A stretch of DNA of 64,000 bases, taken from NCBI GenBank assembly GCA_028023455.1, contig JAQFVV010000143.1, forward strand, positions 1,524,001-1,588,000. Reading direction: 5' to 3'. A program made the position numbers and the translations under genes. Below, piece after piece: positions 61,132 to 64,000 of this stretch. This DNA comes from Epiperipatus broadwayi (Eukaryota; Onychophora; Udeonychophora; Euonychophora; Peripatidae). Position 1 is the stretch's first letter. Every line of letters starts with the position of its first letter. The notes under the pieces are model-generated. The model was not told the DNA's origin. It saw only the letters and a list, made by a program, of their open reading frames with translations, and did not search any database.

Positions 61132-62239
61132 CCTTTGGAAAGCTTCTCGTGAATTATTTCATTTTTTTTTGATCAATTTGCCCCCTGATGATTTTTTTCA
61201 TAAGTATTATATGTTAAAATGCATGTAAAAATGGTATATTATATTATATATAATTTTTGCTGAAAAAATTGCACTAGAGGATGGGAAATTCAAAATTCCC
61301 ATTCTTACAATAGACATAAGCCCCATCCTGACATGTTCAGCCATTGTCTGCTGCTAAGGCTGTAAAACATTTGCTGTTTTATGATTCGCCCATACAAAAG
61401 CATTTGGGTTCGAAAAGATAGATGGCCATTCTATCTTTTCCAAAGACTTTATCATGTGTTTGAAGTATTAGTATTCAGTTATTTTATAGTTAAAATCCAA
61501 AGTGCATGTGCAGCAGTTTAATGCTGTTTAAATATTACAGTTTATAAACATCACACTATATAAAATAATTGACTTATTGACATTGTTTAAAGAAAATAGT
61601 TCCAATGACCAAAAATATGTTTGAGAATTTATTAAGGTTTTAGATATTTTTTAAAAAATAATTTATGCTGTATTTATTAGATATCAAGAAATATAAATTA
61701 TTAATAACTTATTTTGACTTAAAATACTTTATTTTCAAAAATATAACATTATATTAGCAGTGCATGTAAGCATGGCCTGAAGCAATTTACAAGGTTAGTT
61801 TCTATATAAGCAATCACTTATACTTGTGAGTATGAAAATAGCACAGTTTTGCAATAAATATTCAAATAATTTAAACTTTTAAAGCATAATCCATTAGGTA
61901 TAAGAGAAATAAATAAATATTTGTTTCAATTTTTAAAAATAATAAGTATTAAGAAATATTTTGTTGATTTTATAAACTGAAAATAATCTTTCTAGAAATG
62001 ATGACATGTAAACTCTTTGTTTTGATTACAATCTCATTTTTTAATATTTACAGAAACAAAATGTGAATATTTAAATTTTATTTCAGTAATAAACAAAAAT
62101 ACCTATCAAATGAAGTCAAATTTATTATTTTCAGATAAGTAATAATCATTTAATCATATATTTTACATTGATTTGTGAGACAAAGAAAAACATCAGAAAA
62201 TACTGAAATGTGATAGTCTTAGGCTGCATGTTGGAAGGG
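61132..62239. mobile_element. TTAA-flanked element, family 2, copy 2
   Basis: TTAA lies at 61128-61131 and 62240-62243. It begins CCTTTGGAAAGC and ends GTTGGAAGGG. It is the inverted counterpart of 29536-30751 without the nested fold-back, and it shows the empty site of that insertion around 61800-61860 (TAGTTTCTATATAAGCAATC...). No transposase frame. Confidence 0.75.
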
Positions 62240-62243
62240 TTAA

Positions 62244-62890
62244 TGCATCAATAGTAAAAATATTAAATTAAAAATTAGTCATGTTTTAATTTAGTTTGTA
62301 AAACAAACTACTCTTCAGATTATTTAAAGTTAACAAAATGTTATTTAAAATTTTAAATTCTATTTATGGTTTTAAAAAAATGACAAAAAAAAACTGCTGC
62401 AATCAATATGAAAGGTTCTTTTTTAGCCAATTACCAGTTGTGTCTATATATTATTAATTATTCTTATCTTGTCTTCTTCTGAAAATAAATATTTACAATT
62501 GTGAATATGAATCAAATCATATTATTCTTCTAAAATAATAAATACTACATGTATATTTTATGGAGAAAAAAAAAACAAATATATAAACATGACTGTGAAA
62601 AATATTTCATTTTTAAAATCTAACAAAAAAAATGAATATGCTCGAATGCTCTTCCAAGCACTCTCACGTAGAAAGAACTAGAAGTGACCAATCAGCAATA
62701 TTGTAAGGTATTGTAATATGTTTTGCAATATATTTCCTTCTATAATACTGACACCTAGAGATTGTTTTTAGAATTAATAAATCTGTCAAAATAGCATTAA
62801 AGATAGCTAGTAAGAAAATGAGTTAAAGCTGAAACATAGCAATGCTATCACATGCTTAGGGTCTCTTCAATGAGAACATTTACAAAATAT
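62244..62890. other. Intronic DNA, nothing recognised
   Basis: No gene or repeat recognised. Confidence 0.45.
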
Positions 62891-62892
62891 AT

Positions 62893-63370
62893 CTCTCCAT
62901 GCATACTGCCACCCAGTGCAAGCCATAGTATTTAATAAATGCTATAAAGTTTGGTCAACAAAATCATTATCTAGTGTTTACTTATCCAGTATTCCCAGAC
63001 TAATTTCTAGCTTGTGGTCTTCATTAGTGATGAGCCTTGACTCTGAGAGAACTGTCCATAGATCTTTGGATCTAATGCAACCCACCAGAAGCCATATTTT
63101 ACATTTTTAGTTAATTATAAAGATACGAGTAAAAAATGAAAACACACTAATGTTTTCAATCCAAGTTCACTCACTTGCTTATTCATACAGATCTGAACTC
63201 AGTTCAGTATCTATATATTTCAGTGTCTTTGTTTTTTAATAACCATAGTTACTATCATTTATTATTTACTATGGCTTGCACTGTGTGACACTATTGTATG
63301 CAGAGAGTTGCTACTCTTTTAACAGCATGTGTAAACATAAGAAATGGTGATCGTGTGATGCTAACAGAAT
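62893..63370 (-). mobile_element. Copy D of the hammerhead-bearing fold-back family
   Basis: Short inverted arms (CTCTCCATGCATACTGCCAC...GCAAGCCATAGTA at 62893-62930 and TACTATGGCTTGCACTG...TGCAGAGAG at about 63268-63307) enclose a longer centre shared with copy C. The tail follows (63308-63370, GAAATGGTGATCGTGTGATG). On the minus strand the centre has CTAATGA (63027-63021), GAAAT (63007-63003) and GTC (63000-62998). Here too the G5 position is A, and stem II pairing is lost, so this core is decayed. The 64- and 100-codon frames over it are accidental. Confidence 0.7.
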
Positions 63371-64000
63371 CTGGCAGAATGCTAAAGGATGAGAATAACT
63401 TCATTTGCCAAAATTTTTTTTTAAAATTTAGTTATTTTAACCTCATCTTAAGATTAATTCTTTATATTGTACATGAAATGAATTTTAATATAATTTTGAA
63501 GAATAGTCAAGATATTTTTTTCAATGATACTCTAACTAATCTTATATATTATAACATTATAATATATCTAGTTAATATGTTGTTCGTTCAGTTATTTTAA
63601 AAAATTCTTTAATTTTTTTTACATGATAAATTTTTACTTGATAAAATATTTTTTAACATATATTTTAATATATTATTATTTAAAAAAGCATAGCTAAGTA
63701 GATAAAAATTAAATGTTATACATATATAAAAAAATTATATTTGTAAGATAATTTCTCCATCTCACATGAAGTTAAAGTAAATATGCAATAAGATAACTAC
63801 TACAATCAAGTAATAATACTCTGTCATACTTGATCATCATAAAGATTACCATTGATTGCCTCCGTCATAATACTATTTATTTTAGCATTAGGTAACTTTT
63901 TAACTTTAAAAATTATTTAAAGTTTCTCTAATAAGTATTACCCATTAAACATCTATTGATTATTAAAGATTACTACAAGATGACAGATATATAAGGAGAA
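63371..64000. other. AT-rich DNA to window end
   Basis: No gene or repeat recognised. Confidence 0.45.

Larger units (their letters stand above)
25216..64000 (+). other. Presumed first intron of the DOK-like gene
   Basis: It begins with the donor GTAAGT. No sequence resembling the second exon of DOK4/5/6 was found by eye up to the window end, nor any other splice-bounded exon. The interval holds the transposons and repeats listed below. If another gene lies nested in it I did not detect it. Confidence 0.55.

Noticed and set aside
1-64000. CRISPR arrays, operons, ribosome binding sites and bacterial mobile elements
   Set aside because: No regularly spaced short repeats or prokaryotic gene organisation. 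The splice donor, LINE, SINE, mariner and pogo remnants show animal nuclear DNA.
28261-64000. A second DOK exon in the window
   Set aside because: I looked on the plus strand for an acceptor followed by the Arg-Arg-x-Trp block of the PH domain. The candidates (for example GTTGGCTAG near 37650) are not open or do not match.

Overview
The window looks like nuclear DNA of an animal with a large, AT-rich, transposon-filled genome. GC is visibly low throughout, long open frames are absent, and microsatellites, fold-back repeats and broken transposons from several eukaryotic superfamilies follow one another. An arthropod, perhaps an arachnid, is my weak guess from the style of the retroelements. 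Nothing in the sequence fixes the taxon.

I can support only one host gene. At 25150-25215 (+) there is a 22-codon first coding exon that ends exactly at a GTAAGT splice donor. Its peptide (core FNDIVKQGYV) matches the N-terminus of the PH domain of the DOK4/5/6 docking-protein group. No second exon is visible downstream, so roughly 38.8 kb to the window end is probably a giant first intron. The 24.4-25.15 kb segment before the ATG is richer in GC and complexity and probably holds the 5' UTR or promoter. The 24 kb to its left are intergenic or the intron of an upstream non-coding exon.

Layout: 1-6.3 kb has tandem repeats, a target-site-flanked fold-back element with a hammerhead-like core, a pogo-type left terminus, a TTAA element (4736-5571) and a complex fold-back. 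6.3-9.9 kb is featureless AT-rich DNA. 10.5-12 kb has the 3' half of a pogo/Tigger transposase gene and two fold-backs. 12.2-17.6 kb has two LTR-like promoters (CCAAT, CRE-like site, TATA) and a 0.9 kb unit present twice, the second copy marked by a clean TTAA insertion. 18-19 kb has a fold-back and a tRNA-derived SINE. 20.3-22.6 kb (-) is a broken non-LTR retrotransposon carrying two fold-back insertions. Inside the presumed intron are two related TTAA elements (29.5 and 61.1 kb), further fold-backs, a LINE C-terminal fragment (38.8-39.6 kb), a split duplicated repeat (40.0/44.3 kb versus 56.9 kb), a mariner remnant (49.3 kb), an LTR element with a coiled-coil gag fragment (50.2-55.5 kb) and a very short tRNA-like SINE (59.0 kb).

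The most interesting theme is a set of fold-back elements made of two inverted arms plus a 35-61 bp single-copy tail. Four are bounded by 11-13 bp target-site duplications. Several carry a hammerhead-ribozyme-like core (CTGATGA - short stem - GAAAC - GTH) whose stem II covaries between copies. This architecture resembles Penelope-like elements with inverted pseudo-LTRs, here apparently reduced to very small non-autonomous units.
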